DNA from: Mesostigma viride
Taxonomy: Eukaryota > Streptophyta > Mesostigmatophyceae > Mesostigmatales > Mesostigmataceae
Length of the DNA: 31,892 nucleotides
Assembly: GCA_009746045.1 (NCBI GenBank)
Contig: RPFO01001135.1
Location: 1 to 31,892 of the forward strand
Direction: 5' to 3'
Of this stretch, positions 17,101 to 23,820 are shown piece by piece; within the stretch, counting starts at the first letter, position 1, and each line of letters begins with the position of its first letter. The notes under the pieces are model-generated. The model had not been told where the DNA came from and did not search any database. It saw only the letters and a program-made list of their open reading frames with translations. The position numbers were made by a program, and so were the translations under genes.

Positions 17101-17489
17101 TTCCGCAATTTTGGCACGGCGCCCCTGTGGCCGTGATGTCTTTCCACGACCCGGCCACACAATCGGAACTAACTCTTCCGACCGCGTTGACCAATATCCT
17201 TGTCAGGTTAACATTTGATAACAACCCACCAACGATTCTCGACATATCAAACCCATATCGCTTAACGGCTAGCGGCCTGTCCGTCTGGCCGGTAAACGTT
17301 ATAATTGGCAGCAACTGGAATGTTGTTTCAGGATACGAGGAGGATGACGGGGTGTTTGAAATCGCATTGCGGATTCCTCGCATCACCACTGACACGTCAA
17401 CAAACATAGCACTCTCTACGGCGTTTTGCAAGTCGCGCGCTGGAAAAATGGCCGTGTCGACTAACAAGACCCTCACTTGGACGTTATAA
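14178..17489 (+). CDS. Large beta-rich protein of unknown function (probable virion protein)
   Basis: 1103 residues in one unbroken frame, the largest intact viral gene here. I do not recognise the family. After about 15 residues there is a short predicted coiled coil (MEERVSNIETDIDGLQASVT); the rest is rich in Thr, Ser, Asn, Asp and aromatic residues, with few charged helices, as in fibres, adhesins or large surface proteins. No signal peptide or clear membrane segment is seen, and the GVGKTS near residue 159 lacks the context of a P-loop. It opens the plus-strand block of capsid genes, which suggests a structural role. Base composition becomes more AT-rich in the 15.8-17.1 kb part than at its start. 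Confidence 0.85.
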   Translation: MVVLTTLSRPTNLATGLTLDPEMEERVSNIETDIDGLQASVTLLLGISHPFDESLVVDGFKIFYPSQPTNVRLGDNYDDETASDPSELAYSLVVNGYSYFKSGTTLVDDLTLNEPYLTAKVGATQYHVFDFSPDTLLDPGGRVLTRAQLDYLFDQHGVGKTSIANLNGDFVLHLEDGTTVSHQNAFNVINDQDVRVQLPYNVTNGDASGICKFTYRDYHTTQARTGESVVDGEVGYPYFSDSFYGLGGSRFNGLPLRVELLSFATIRDDNRRLPLTGRSFTITRTYSPLTDWRMGPIDPVNALYWSTNPTTANWEVVEGTTLKQGIKMTTPFAYQRKLPIRWYMNSTQLTPTTPTIGGVSLSQNGGLRGEDAVITAPVAADSNKYMNYEIDVYNDSTLTSYTTHKGGVMVCVSKMSQLHSGIRTPSSYISYLNPVKIAINGVYADHDVGWGKSLPPLTGFHLLANGVSQGALDGTLKTTTFQNPSEGDDVELRYRIVTVKDSPNLSGETVEIDGPATTLHSLESFSRHSVTTLQAEASKYYFEGSPEKFFFVKTATPAPSKCVVFSEQLIDGPFLLCFRLYLGSNDAFVSFAENTMSLTNKYHPATTDAHQNWRNAATTHWGMLGINLHHSDYALDLFDNLKSKVRYTLNSSWRQQNSYWVAFRRKSDGKVERYISKTTPQELSDMTKISNSSGIFTTTPTDILDPYIPMPLRPVFHLSGEYHGAYVWPIKDDLQDIEFDSLKTNNPSGSYTAVGDVLELRHRSTSSRNCSIFGKYSVTKPVPGVADTWFKELTLTNESVIRTVVKCPDVQYGVQMNQYTAKIYGILPARQSVRKFYVRLGFSNTKLSNDPLLISVVVGEAWTGGFSTTTISKSSSYVDITCDHISLVDPPVTGMIHLATVTFQVLDPTVSGPTPLLFASSLSYYYGSSLSSIGGNHGMDVALYEDVRETRRISHTILEADSLVGLRQPIYDYPLPQFWHGAPVAVMSFHDPATQSELTLPTALTNILVRLTFDNNPPTILDISNPYRLTASGLSVWPVNVIIGSNWNVVSGYEEDDGVFEIALRIPRITTDTSTNIALSTAFCKSRAGKMAVSTNKTLTWTL

Positions 17490-17492
17490 AAA

Positions 17493-17511
17493 TCTATGAT
17501 TATATGCAGAA
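17493..17511 (+). promoter_or_regulatory. TCTA-type upstream signal before the zinc-finger gene
   Basis: TCTA at 17493-17496 in an AT-rich stretch (aaaaatctatgattatatg), 16 bases before the start codon at 17512 and 4 bases after the stop of the previous gene. Confidence 0.45.
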
Positions 17512-18015
17512 ATGGCAAGGCGTCAGAAATCAGCACGGCGCCGTCCTTCAAGTAAAAGGGGAAAACCGAAGCGTAAGGTCGCACCCCAGTCGCAGGTGAC
17601 CGCTTCATCGACCAACACCATTGTCATCCACAGCGCGCCGGTCCGAAGAGCGGTGAACAAAGGGAAGGTCGCAGAGGCGCGAGGGTTCAAGGATGCCCTT
17701 CTCATGGCGTCAGTGATGGCGAACTCTAGACCGGTCGCGTACCCCCCATTGTCCGCGTATGCCCAACCGGCCCCTGTCGCGCCGGCTCCCGAACCGGTTG
17801 TCGTCGATGAAGCAGTGGCGGCACCCCCGGAGCCTGCGGGTGTACCTGTCGGGAAACGAGTCCAGGTGGGAGGCGCGAGGTGGAAATGCCCACAACCCGG
17901 GTGTAAGAGCACGTTCGCAAACGAAAAAAACCTCCTGCTGCATCTCAGGAGGGTCCACAACACGGTCGTGGGAATTCCAAAAGAAGGCGCTGAAAAAAAT
18001 CTCACAGAAGAGTAA
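17512..18015 (+). CDS. Basic protein with a C-terminal C2H2 zinc finger
   Basis: 167 residues. The N-terminus is strongly basic (MARRQKSARRRPSSKRGKPK), the middle is a proline/alanine linker, and the C-terminus carries one classical C2H2 finger, CPQPGC...HLRRVH, with spacing C-X4-C-X12-H-X4-H (about residues 128-150). This suggests nucleic-acid binding, for example condensation of the genome in the virion or late gene control. It lies between the 1103-residue protein and the penton-like gene, in the structural block, and just two bases before the next start. Confidence 0.8.
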   Translation: MARRQKSARRRPSSKRGKPKRKVAPQSQVTASSTNTIVIHSAPVRRAVNKGKVAEARGFKDALLMASVMANSRPVAYPPLSAYAQPAPVAPAPEPVVVDEAVAAPPEPAGVPVGKRVQVGGARWKCPQPGCKSTFANEKNLLLHLRRVHNTVVGIPKEGAEKNLTEE

Positions 18016-18017
18016 AC

Positions 18018-18362
18018 ATGAGCAGCCCGCTGTTCACTGACGCCGAGATGCTCGAGATCTCTCAATGGATGACCCTCCATCCAAATGTCCCGCGAGAGTT
18101 CATTGAGGCGGCCATGCTCTACTGTAGGAAGAAGCCACTCACAGGGAAGACGAAGCGCGCCATGAAAAGGGCATCGGCGAAAATTGAGGAAGGCGTCGTC
18201 AAGGTTTTTGGGACAAACGAAATTACTTCTGAGCTATTGTCAGAAGAAGTGGCCGATGAAGGAGTTCATCCAGGAAACGCTGACACTCACTCTTCGCACG
18301 GAGAACCGAACTCGCGGGACGCTAGTGGATCCGGTATGGGACATCCCGGCGGGACTCCTTGA
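18018..18362 (+). CDS. Small helical protein of unknown function
   Basis: 114 residues, no family recognised. The first 75 residues look like a compact helical domain with basic residues (FTDAEMLEISQWMTLHPNVP, KPLTGKTKRAMKRASAKIEE). The last 35 residues are low complexity and overlap the penton-like gene in another frame. The close spacing to the genes on both sides suggests a common transcript. Confidence 0.65.
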   Translation: MSSPLFTDAEMLEISQWMTLHPNVPREFIEAAMLYCRKKPLTGKTKRAMKRASAKIEEGVVKVFGTNEITSELLSEEVADEGVHPGNADTHSSHGEPNSRDASGSGMGHPGGTP

Positions 18363-19119
18363 CGATTATCACGACGTCGGGCTTACCCTCATGACCATCC
18401 CGTTTGAACAGACTCACATCAGCGAAGGAAACCGATACTTCACTGTCCGTTTGTCTGGCAGCGAGTCCCCTACGAAGGTGACCTTGCCGCTCGGCTCGTA
18501 CACGACTATCGAAAACCGAAAAAACATAGAGGAAGCTTTGAAGGCGGTAGATCCTGGGTTCTCGGTCACGTACAACAGGGCGACTAGTCTTTTTACCGTG
18601 ACAAATGCCACCGAGTTCTCTGTCGCGGTGGATGAGCCCACGGGCCGGGTGTTGGGGCTCATGGAAGGATCATATCCTTTCACAGGTGTCCTCGCTAGCA
18701 ACCGGCCAGCAACGAATGGGAGACTGAGAATGGTGTATGTATACAGCGACATCGTTCGAGGAAACGTGATATCATCGTCGACAGGCACGGGATATGGAGG
18801 CCTTTTGGCCGTCTGTCCCAACATGTCGCAGTTCTTAGAACCCATTGTTTGGCAGGCAGCGACCCCTTTGTGGCAGCATCTCAAGGACTCTCCCAGCAAC
18901 ATCACGATCCGACTGCTCGACGAGGACGACGCTCCTATAACTGTCTACTCGGATTGGGCTCTTCAGCTCTCCTTCCGCATAAGCCCTCAGAAGGCGATGG
19001 GAATAGAGGCGAGGAAGATCGGGAGCGTTTTGAAGTATATGGCCCTTGACAGGACCGTCCAGCCACAAACCAGATTTATTTCTCAGCCATCTAGTACTAT
19101 CGAGGACGATGAAAGTTAA
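18256..19119 (+). CDS. Penton-like minor capsid protein
   Basis: About 287 residues from the methionine at 18256 (MKEFIQETLTLTL); the same frame is open from 18184, but the earlier part overlaps the preceding gene and lacks family-like sequence. The C-terminal segment ITIRLLDEDDAPITVYSDWA followed by LQLSF matches the conserved end of penton/minor capsid proteins of Polintons and PLVs, where it completes the jelly roll. The segment LRMVYVYSDIV and the QFLEP region also suit this family. It would form the pentameric vertices of the capsid. It lies two genes before the major capsid protein, the usual arrangement. Confidence 0.8.
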   Translation: MKEFIQETLTLTLRTENRTRGTLVDPVWDIPAGLLDDYHDVGLTLMTIPFEQTHISEGNRYFTVRLSGSESPTKVTLPLGSYTTIENRKNIEEALKAVDPGFSVTYNRATSLFTVTNATEFSVAVDEPTGRVLGLMEGSYPFTGVLASNRPATNGRLRMVYVYSDIVRGNVISSSTGTGYGGLLAVCPNMSQFLEPIVWQAATPLWQHLKDSPSNITIRLLDEDDAPITVYSDWALQLSFRISPQKAMGIEARKIGSVLKYMALDRTVQPQTRFISQPSSTIEDDES

Positions 19120-19465
19120 TTTTGGAGCAATCGGAAACGTGGCTAGACGCGTGGGAGAGTTTGCCGGCAACGCTATCAAGAGGGTCGGCGACGGGGCGGC
19201 CATCGTGTCAGCTGTCAAGAAAGCCGGGCACGTCGCTGGCGAAGTCATCTCAAAAATTGGCGACGGGGCGCGGGCTGCCAAACAGGCGGCGGGCATTGTC
19301 GATTCCGCGCTCGGACACATCCCATCCAACATGATCGCGAAGAGTACGCTGCTCGGGAAAGCGTACTCGGTCGCAAACACTGGTCTGAGCGCCTTGTCCA
19401 ACCTCGAAAGACGGGTTGATGGAGCGAAGGTAAAAAATCCCATACTCGGCCAGCTTCTTCAGTAA
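19109..19465 (+). CDS. Small Ala/Gly-rich amphipathic protein
   Basis: 118 residues from the methionine at 19109 (MKVNFGAIGNVARRVGEFAG), which overlaps the end of the penton-like gene by 11 bases; the frame is open from 19046 but the upstream part lies inside that gene. The sequence is a series of amphipathic helices with an internal repeat (IKRVGDGA and ISKIGDGA, 25 residues apart), no cysteine and a net positive charge. Placed between penton and major capsid genes, it recalls membrane-active or core proteins such as adenovirus protein VI, but that is inference from size, composition and position only. Confidence 0.75.
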   Translation: MKVNFGAIGNVARRVGEFAGNAIKRVGDGAAIVSAVKKAGHVAGEVISKIGDGARAAKQAAGIVDSALGHIPSNMIAKSTLLGKAYSVANTGLSALSNLERRVDGAKVKNPILGQLLQ

Positions 19466-19480
19466 AAATATCTCATTCGA

Positions 19481-20158
19481 ATGTATACACAATCTATGGC
19501 TTCGGACAATTCCTGGTACTCGCGCGCTATCCCCAAGTCCATGCAATACCTCGTGAAGGCGCTGGGTCAGCACACGACTCAACGAGTCCATCTCAGCACC
19601 CTCTCAGCAAGCGACGGCATCAAACAAGGGTCTGTGGTCGCGGTTCGCCTCCCCACGTCCGGGTTCGTGGACTTGCACTCCTTCGCAATGTTTTTCACGG
19701 GGACCCCCACGACCACGGCGGGGTTCGCAAAGTTCCCCGCGTACACGTCCTCCATCATCAGGCGCCTCGAGGTACTGGCAGGAGGTCAGACCGTCGACAG
19801 CATCAACGACTACTCCCAGCTGTTCCATACGCTGCTCTCGGTGCACGGCGGTGTCGAGTACAATCTCGCGCAGGCTCCCGCTGGTTGGTCGAAGAATAAC
19901 AACATCGTCATTGCTGATGCGGCTGGCGCTCTCACAAACAACGTGAAGGCAAACACCGCAGTGGACGGCGTCATTGACCACTTTTTGGGATTCCTGAGTG
20001 GCGAGCCTCGGATCGTGGATCTGAGTCTCTTCCCCCCCATCGAGATCCGAATCACACTCATGGACGGAGGGGTGATGCTTCCTAGCGTGGCGCAAGCAGC
20101 TGCTGGTGGCGATGGCATCGTGGCCGTTGAGCAGCGACAGGTGTTGGTTTCGAACTGA
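19481..20158 (+). CDS. Major capsid protein, N-terminal part (frame breaks at about 20150)
   Basis: First 225 residues of a double-jelly-roll-type major capsid protein. Typical features are the start MASDNSWYSRAIPKSMQYLV, the segment GSVVAVRLPTSGFVDLHSFA, and SSIIRRLEVLAGGQTVDSIN, all close to PLV capsid proteins. Starts at 19481 or, more likely from its neighbours in the family, at 19496. The frame is lost near 20147-20151: the run ttt before cgaactgagc would read on as ELSNIHFSIDTYRF if one T were added. The stop at 20156 is therefore probably the product of a one-base loss. Together with 20152-20788 this gives about 435 residues, slightly short for the family but within range. Confidence 0.88.
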   Translation: MYTQSMASDNSWYSRAIPKSMQYLVKALGQHTTQRVHLSTLSASDGIKQGSVVAVRLPTSGFVDLHSFAMFFTGTPTTTAGFAKFPAYTSSIIRRLEVLAGGQTVDSINDYSQLFHTLLSVHGGVEYNLAQAPAGWSKNNNIVIADAAGALTNNVKANTAVDGVIDHFLGFLSGEPRIVDLSLFPPIEIRITLMDGGVMLPSVAQAAAGGDGIVAVEQRQVLVSN

Positions 20159-20788
20159 GCAACATCCACTTTAGCATCGACACGTACAGGTTCCAAGAAG
20201 ATATCGTGGGCCAGATTTTCTCGTCCAGGCTTGCCGAGGGTGGAACTCTCTCCTTCAAGTGGCGGACGTGGCAGTCCACCAAACAGTCGCTCGGGACTCG
20301 CACTCCCTATGCCATCAAGGCGTCGCTGTCTTCCGCGTCCGCCAGCAAACTCCTGGCGATTCAGGTTGCTGCCGGCGCGGACGTGACCAACGCATCTGGC
20401 AATACGATGTTCAATCACATCGCGGATGGTATGACTTCCTACCAATACGACATCAACGGATCCAACCTAGCGCCTGGATACCGTACGAACGCAACCGAGG
20501 CGTGGATCAATCTGTTGTCCGCGTTCGGTGACCAGGGAATGTTTGTCCTGTGTCCGGGAGGGCATGACTCCTACCACGTGGCTAAACAACAACTTCACGA
20601 TGGCGTGTCACCTTAATATGCCGTGTGCCGGTCCAGAGTACATGAGCGGCCTTGACCTTCGTGGCACGGCATCGGTGGTCACGCTGCGAGTCGAGAAGGG
20701 AGCGACGGACTGCATTTCCTACATCTTCACGGAGTGCGAATCAAAGATGGACATCGCTGCAGGCAGGCAGGCAGCCGTGTACCTCTAA
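20152..20788 (+). CDS. Major capsid protein, C-terminal part (with a second frameshift)
   Basis: Continues the capsid protein from ELSNIHFSIDTYRFQEDIVG in a second frame up to about 20555, then returns to the first frame as GMTPTTWLNNNFTMACHL and runs to the TAA at 20786. The return point is in the ggga of 20560-region sequence cctgtgtccgggagggcatg: dropping one G gives CPEGMTPTTWL, which fits the family. So two opposite single-base changes, one lost and one gained, break and restore the frame. The last residues (DIAAGRQAAVYL) end just before the next gene. If both changes are sequencing errors the gene is intact. Confidence 0.8.
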
Positions 20789-20816
20789 AAAATATATACG
20801 TGTGTAATGACAAACG
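20784..20816 (+). promoter_or_regulatory. TCTA-type AT-rich signal before the 56-residue gene
   Basis: TCTA at 20784-20787 overlaps the capsid gene stop and is followed by an A/T-rich stretch (aaaaaatatata), 30 bases before the ATG at 20817. Confidence 0.4.
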
Positions 20817-20987
20817 ATGGACTACTTTCGAGACCCTAGCATCACAGCTAATCCGTTTAACAGGTTGAAGTTGATTTTTGACATTCCTGAAATGGCAGAT
20901 TCTGGTCTGTCCATGACAATGCCAGCTAGACGAGCATTGCCCCTTCTCCCCACCTTCAAGTATCCGCTACCAAACCAAAAAAAATAA
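20817..20987 (+). CDS. Short protein of 56 residues, unknown function
   Basis: An intact frame from ATG 20817 (MDYFRDPSITANPFNRLKLI) to TAA 20985, too short for routine gene calling. It has no transmembrane segment or motif I know; it is moderately hydrophobic in the middle and ends with a basic tail (LPNQKK). Support comes from its position in a tight row of structural genes, filling the gap between capsid and fibre genes, and from an AT-rich TCTA signal upstream. It may be a small virion protein. Confidence 0.55.
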   Translation: MDYFRDPSITANPFNRLKLIFDIPEMADSGLSMTMPARRALPLLPTFKYPLPNQKK

Positions 20988-20997
20988 CGACGATTAG

Positions 20998-21006
20998 TCT
21001 ATACAA
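20998..21006 (+). promoter_or_regulatory. TCTA-type signal before the fibre gene
   Basis: TCTA at 20998-21001, directly before atacaaATG, only five bases before the start codon at 21007. Confidence 0.4.
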
Positions 21007-21257
21007 ATGTTGCTGGATAGTGGTATATGCCCCGCTCTTTTATATAAACGACGCGTTCCTAGTACCTCGGTCACGGTTGGGTTATCAACAGTGGACCTTA
21101 CACCATCGAATGTCCCCGTTTTCGTGATGGCGACATTTAATGAAGACGTCACTGGTTTTGATCTATCAGACATTGACGTGACAAACGGAACGGCAGTCGA
21201 CCTCTTTTTAGGTGCACCGGCGACGTATTTTTTTGATATAACAAATATCACAGGTTC
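21007..21257 (+). pseudogene. Fibre-like protein, 5' part (split by LTR retrotransposon)
   Basis: First 83 residues of a fibre-like protein. From about residue 20 it begins a bacterial-Ig-like domain (SVTVGLSTVDLTPSNVPVF, ATFNEDVTGFDLSDIDVTNG), the same pattern as the tandem domains after the insertion. The reading frame is interrupted at 21258 by the LTR; excising the element and one target duplication restores the same frame directly into GSIPTTVSVKENK at 27439. The interrupted gene therefore makes at best a truncated product that ends inside the LTR at 21300. Confidence 0.8.
21253..21257. other. Target-site duplication, left copy (ggttc)
   Basis: The 5 bases ggttc precede the left LTR and are repeated at 27439-27443 after the right LTR, as expected for insertion by a Ty3/gypsy-type integrase. 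Confidence 0.9.
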
Positions 21258-21934
21258 TGTTGCGAACCCGACCCTTGGAACGGGCGCAACAATGGAATAA
21301 ATTATGTGTTTTGGTTTGTTGTCATAGTCCGTAGGACTTTGGGACTCATTTCGGGACTTAATTTGGGAATTGTCCCTTGGTCAGGACTTTTGTATGGAAT
21401 TATGATAGTTTGTGTGATTCGGACCAGTTATTTTGGGCCTAGGTTGATGTATGCGATCTTCTAGGGGCCGGTGCAGTCGCGCCGCGCTGCGTACTTTATA
21501 GCTGGTTGAGATATTGTACTCATGCGTGGATTCTGTAGCCTGGCGAGGGTCGATGTCAACCCGAGGATCTTGTGTGGACTGCATGCTTCGTTATTCTCTG
21601 GAAGGTCGGCGCCATGTCGGCGCCACTTGCCAGCTTGGTGGCAGACCTAGGTGAAATTGGTCCGAGGACGAGAGTCTCGTCCTCTTGGTTCGATGAATGT
21701 AAAGTGCGATGAAGCCTACACATTGAACCTGGGGCACTTATCCATTTGTAATTGGTATTGCTAGCCATTATAAGTGTGTATTAAATAGCTTGGCATCAAG
21801 TCGCGGTGCCAGATATCTCACGACCCCAGTCGTGAAGCGCAATCTGCATTAGGCCACCTTGATTCTTCCTATTACCGGCACAGTTGATCTTTCGCGACGT
21901 AGCTCAGGCTCGGTGTCTGGGCTGGCACGTTACA
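21258..21934 (+). repeat. Left LTR, 677 bp
   Basis: Starts TGTTGCG and ends GTTACA; the same 677 bases recur at 26762-27438 with no difference seen. A TATA-like stretch (ttataagtgtgtattaaatag, near 21769-21789) could be the promoter. It inserts a stop codon (21298-21300) into the fibre frame. Confidence 0.93.
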
Positions 21935-21935
21935 C

Positions 21936-21947
21936 TGGTTATCGGAG
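21936..21947 (+). other. Candidate primer binding site
   Basis: Directly after the left LTR lies tggttatcggag. It resembles the plant-type primer site for initiator tRNA-Met (tggtatcagagc), with one extra base and one mismatch. Position (two bases after the LTR) and the TGG start are as expected; the exact tRNA is uncertain. Confidence 0.5.
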
Positions 21948-23106
21948 GTTTGTGTTGCTGGCAAGGTTAGCTAACTCTCGCAGAGAGAGCTAGTGTAGCC
22001 AGTTAGGAAGACCAAGGCGGAGCTTGGTGTAGATAGAGGTTCCATTATTCAACGACCGCTGGACAGGTCGGCGGCAATCCCGCAAGGGATTCAACGACGA
22101 CCTAGACGGCGAGCGGCCAGTAAGGAATACTCGGCGGGGTCAGCAGCGATCCCGTGGTGTTGGGCTGCCGACGGTAGCGGCTAAAGCCCCAGTTTTCAAC
22201 GACACCCGGTGGCGGCCAGAGCTCCGGCTTTCAACGACACCAGGTGGCGGCCAGAACTCAGGGTTTTCAACGATACTGACGGCAGTAAGGCATCGGTAAA
22301 GCAATATATATAACTCCTTCTTGTCCCCTGTCTTACCCACGCGCGTAGCAACGGGGTATATGTTTTCTGTCGTGTCCGATTTCATGTTCGTGACTGTTGG
22401 TACCCACGTTGCCCCAGAGGCCAACGTTCGTGAGCCGTGGGCGGACCCCCAGAGGGCAACGCTGCCTACGGCTCGAGGGTAGTCACCGGCTGGCCGTTGC
22501 CTTACTGTGTTGCCGGTGGCTGTACCTCAACGTTCTTCGTACTGTTTGTGAACGTTTTGTTTCTGCCTTGTGTTTCTCTCTCGCTGTGAGCACGTCACCT
22601 GCACGTAGAGGTATCCTGGGTGGGCTGTCCTCCTTTTCTTTCCCTTCCTGCATTTCATGCTTCAATACCGTGTGATATTGCTTTATACCTAATCGGTAGT
22701 TCATGGGAACCTCTCGCAATAGACGTAATAAGGACGGAGGTTATAGACGTATTCATCACAGAGGCAGGTTAGTCTATTAGGGATAATATACTACTCCCAT
22801 AAGGGCTGCACCAGACTAGGTATCTCACACAGCTACCTGCACATGATGTGTTGCGAGCACTAGAGCAGCTCCGCCTGGGCACCTCCTTTAGGTCATAAGC
22901 ACTAGATAGTGTTTGATACAGCAGCTCTATAGCACTACTGGTCATAGCCTAGTGTTAATAGTTAATAGCTAATAGTTGATATCAGTAATAAGTACGATTA
23001 AAGTATATATATACATTACGCGGTTGTCATCTCTCTCTCTCTCTCTCTCTCTCACTGGGGAGGTGTTGCTTGCAGTGTAAGGTGTGGGTAAGGTACAACG
23101 GCCTAA
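21948..23106 (+). other. Leader region of the LTR element
   Basis: About 1.16 kb with no convincing gene. It holds a tandem repeat of about 35 bases near 22194-22275 (tttcaacgacac..ggtggcggccaga, two full copies and a partial third) and a (CT)n microsatellite at 23031-23053. A long untranslated leader with packaging signals is usual in LTR elements. Confidence 0.5.
23031..23053. repeat. (CT)n microsatellite
   Basis: About 11 CT units within the leader of the LTR element, shortly before the Gag start. Confidence 0.9.
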
Positions 23107-23820
23107 ATGCCCCGGAGGCATAGGAGGCGAGGTACAGGTACTGCACAGTCCCCAGAGGACAATAGAGAGAAAGAAGACGCGGCTAGCGCGTCCAGTCAGG
23201 GTTCCAGAAGATCCAGCATGTCCAGTCAGGGTTCCAGAAGATCTAGCACTTCCAGAGGCTCCCGGAGATCCGATGCAGCCGCTAGGGTTACCGCACAACG
23301 GCAGACTATTCTGGAGTCGCAGATAGAACAAGCTGCCCTAGGGTTTGATCAGCAACAGCAGTCGCCGCAGCGACAGCATCAGCCTCAGCAGTCGCCGCAG
23401 CGACAGCATGTGCCTCAGCAGTCGCCGCAGCGACAGCATGTGCCTCAGCTGTCGCCGCATCGGCAGCAATTGTCTCAGCAGTCGCCGCAGCGACAGCCTC
23501 AGTCTCTGCAGTCTCCGCCGTCGCGACAAACGCAGCAGCAGCAGCAGCAGCAGCGACAGCGACAGCAGACGCAGCAGCAGCCGCGACCGCTATTGACCCA
23601 GCATATGGGCAATTGGGACAGGGTACCTCCTACGCAGCGACCCCCTTCCGTGGAAGACGCGCAGGAGGAGGATGTAGAGGACGCAGGTAGCTCAACAGCC
23701 AGCTCTCCGTTCGTACCCCCGCCTGCTGCTCGCATGGATCGGTACTACCCGGCGACGTACGCGCGCGGGAGCACGCGTCTGACCCATGCATGGGCCGGGC
23801 GTGGACGGGGGGGTCGAGGC
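23107..23820 (+). CDS. Gag, N-terminal part (frame lost at a G run)
   Basis: The N-terminal part of the retrotransposon Gag, starting MPRRHRRRGTGTAQSPED. It contains Ser/Arg-rich repeats (SSQGSRRSS) and a region of about six 10-residue repeats based on QQSPQRQHVP (23356-23535), followed by a polyglutamine stretch. The frame stays open to 24363, but after the run of seven G at about 23805-23812 the capsid-like Gag sequence continues in the frame of 23790-25142. One base added in that G run would join the two parts into a protein of about 678 residues. The remaining open part of this frame is a shadow. Confidence 0.7.
23356..23535 (+). repeat. 30-bp tandem repeat in Gag
   Basis: About six 30-bp units encoding QQSPQRQHVP and variants, continuing into a CAG/glutamine run. 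The first units are close to identical and later ones drift. Confidence 0.8.

Noticed and set aside
18184-18255. Earlier start of the penton-like gene
   Set aside because: The extra 24 residues overlap the preceding gene's folded part and do not resemble the family; ATG 18256 is preferred.
21381-21768. Short minus-strand frames in the LTRs, identical in both copies
   Set aside because: Identity only reflects identical LTRs; no protein features.
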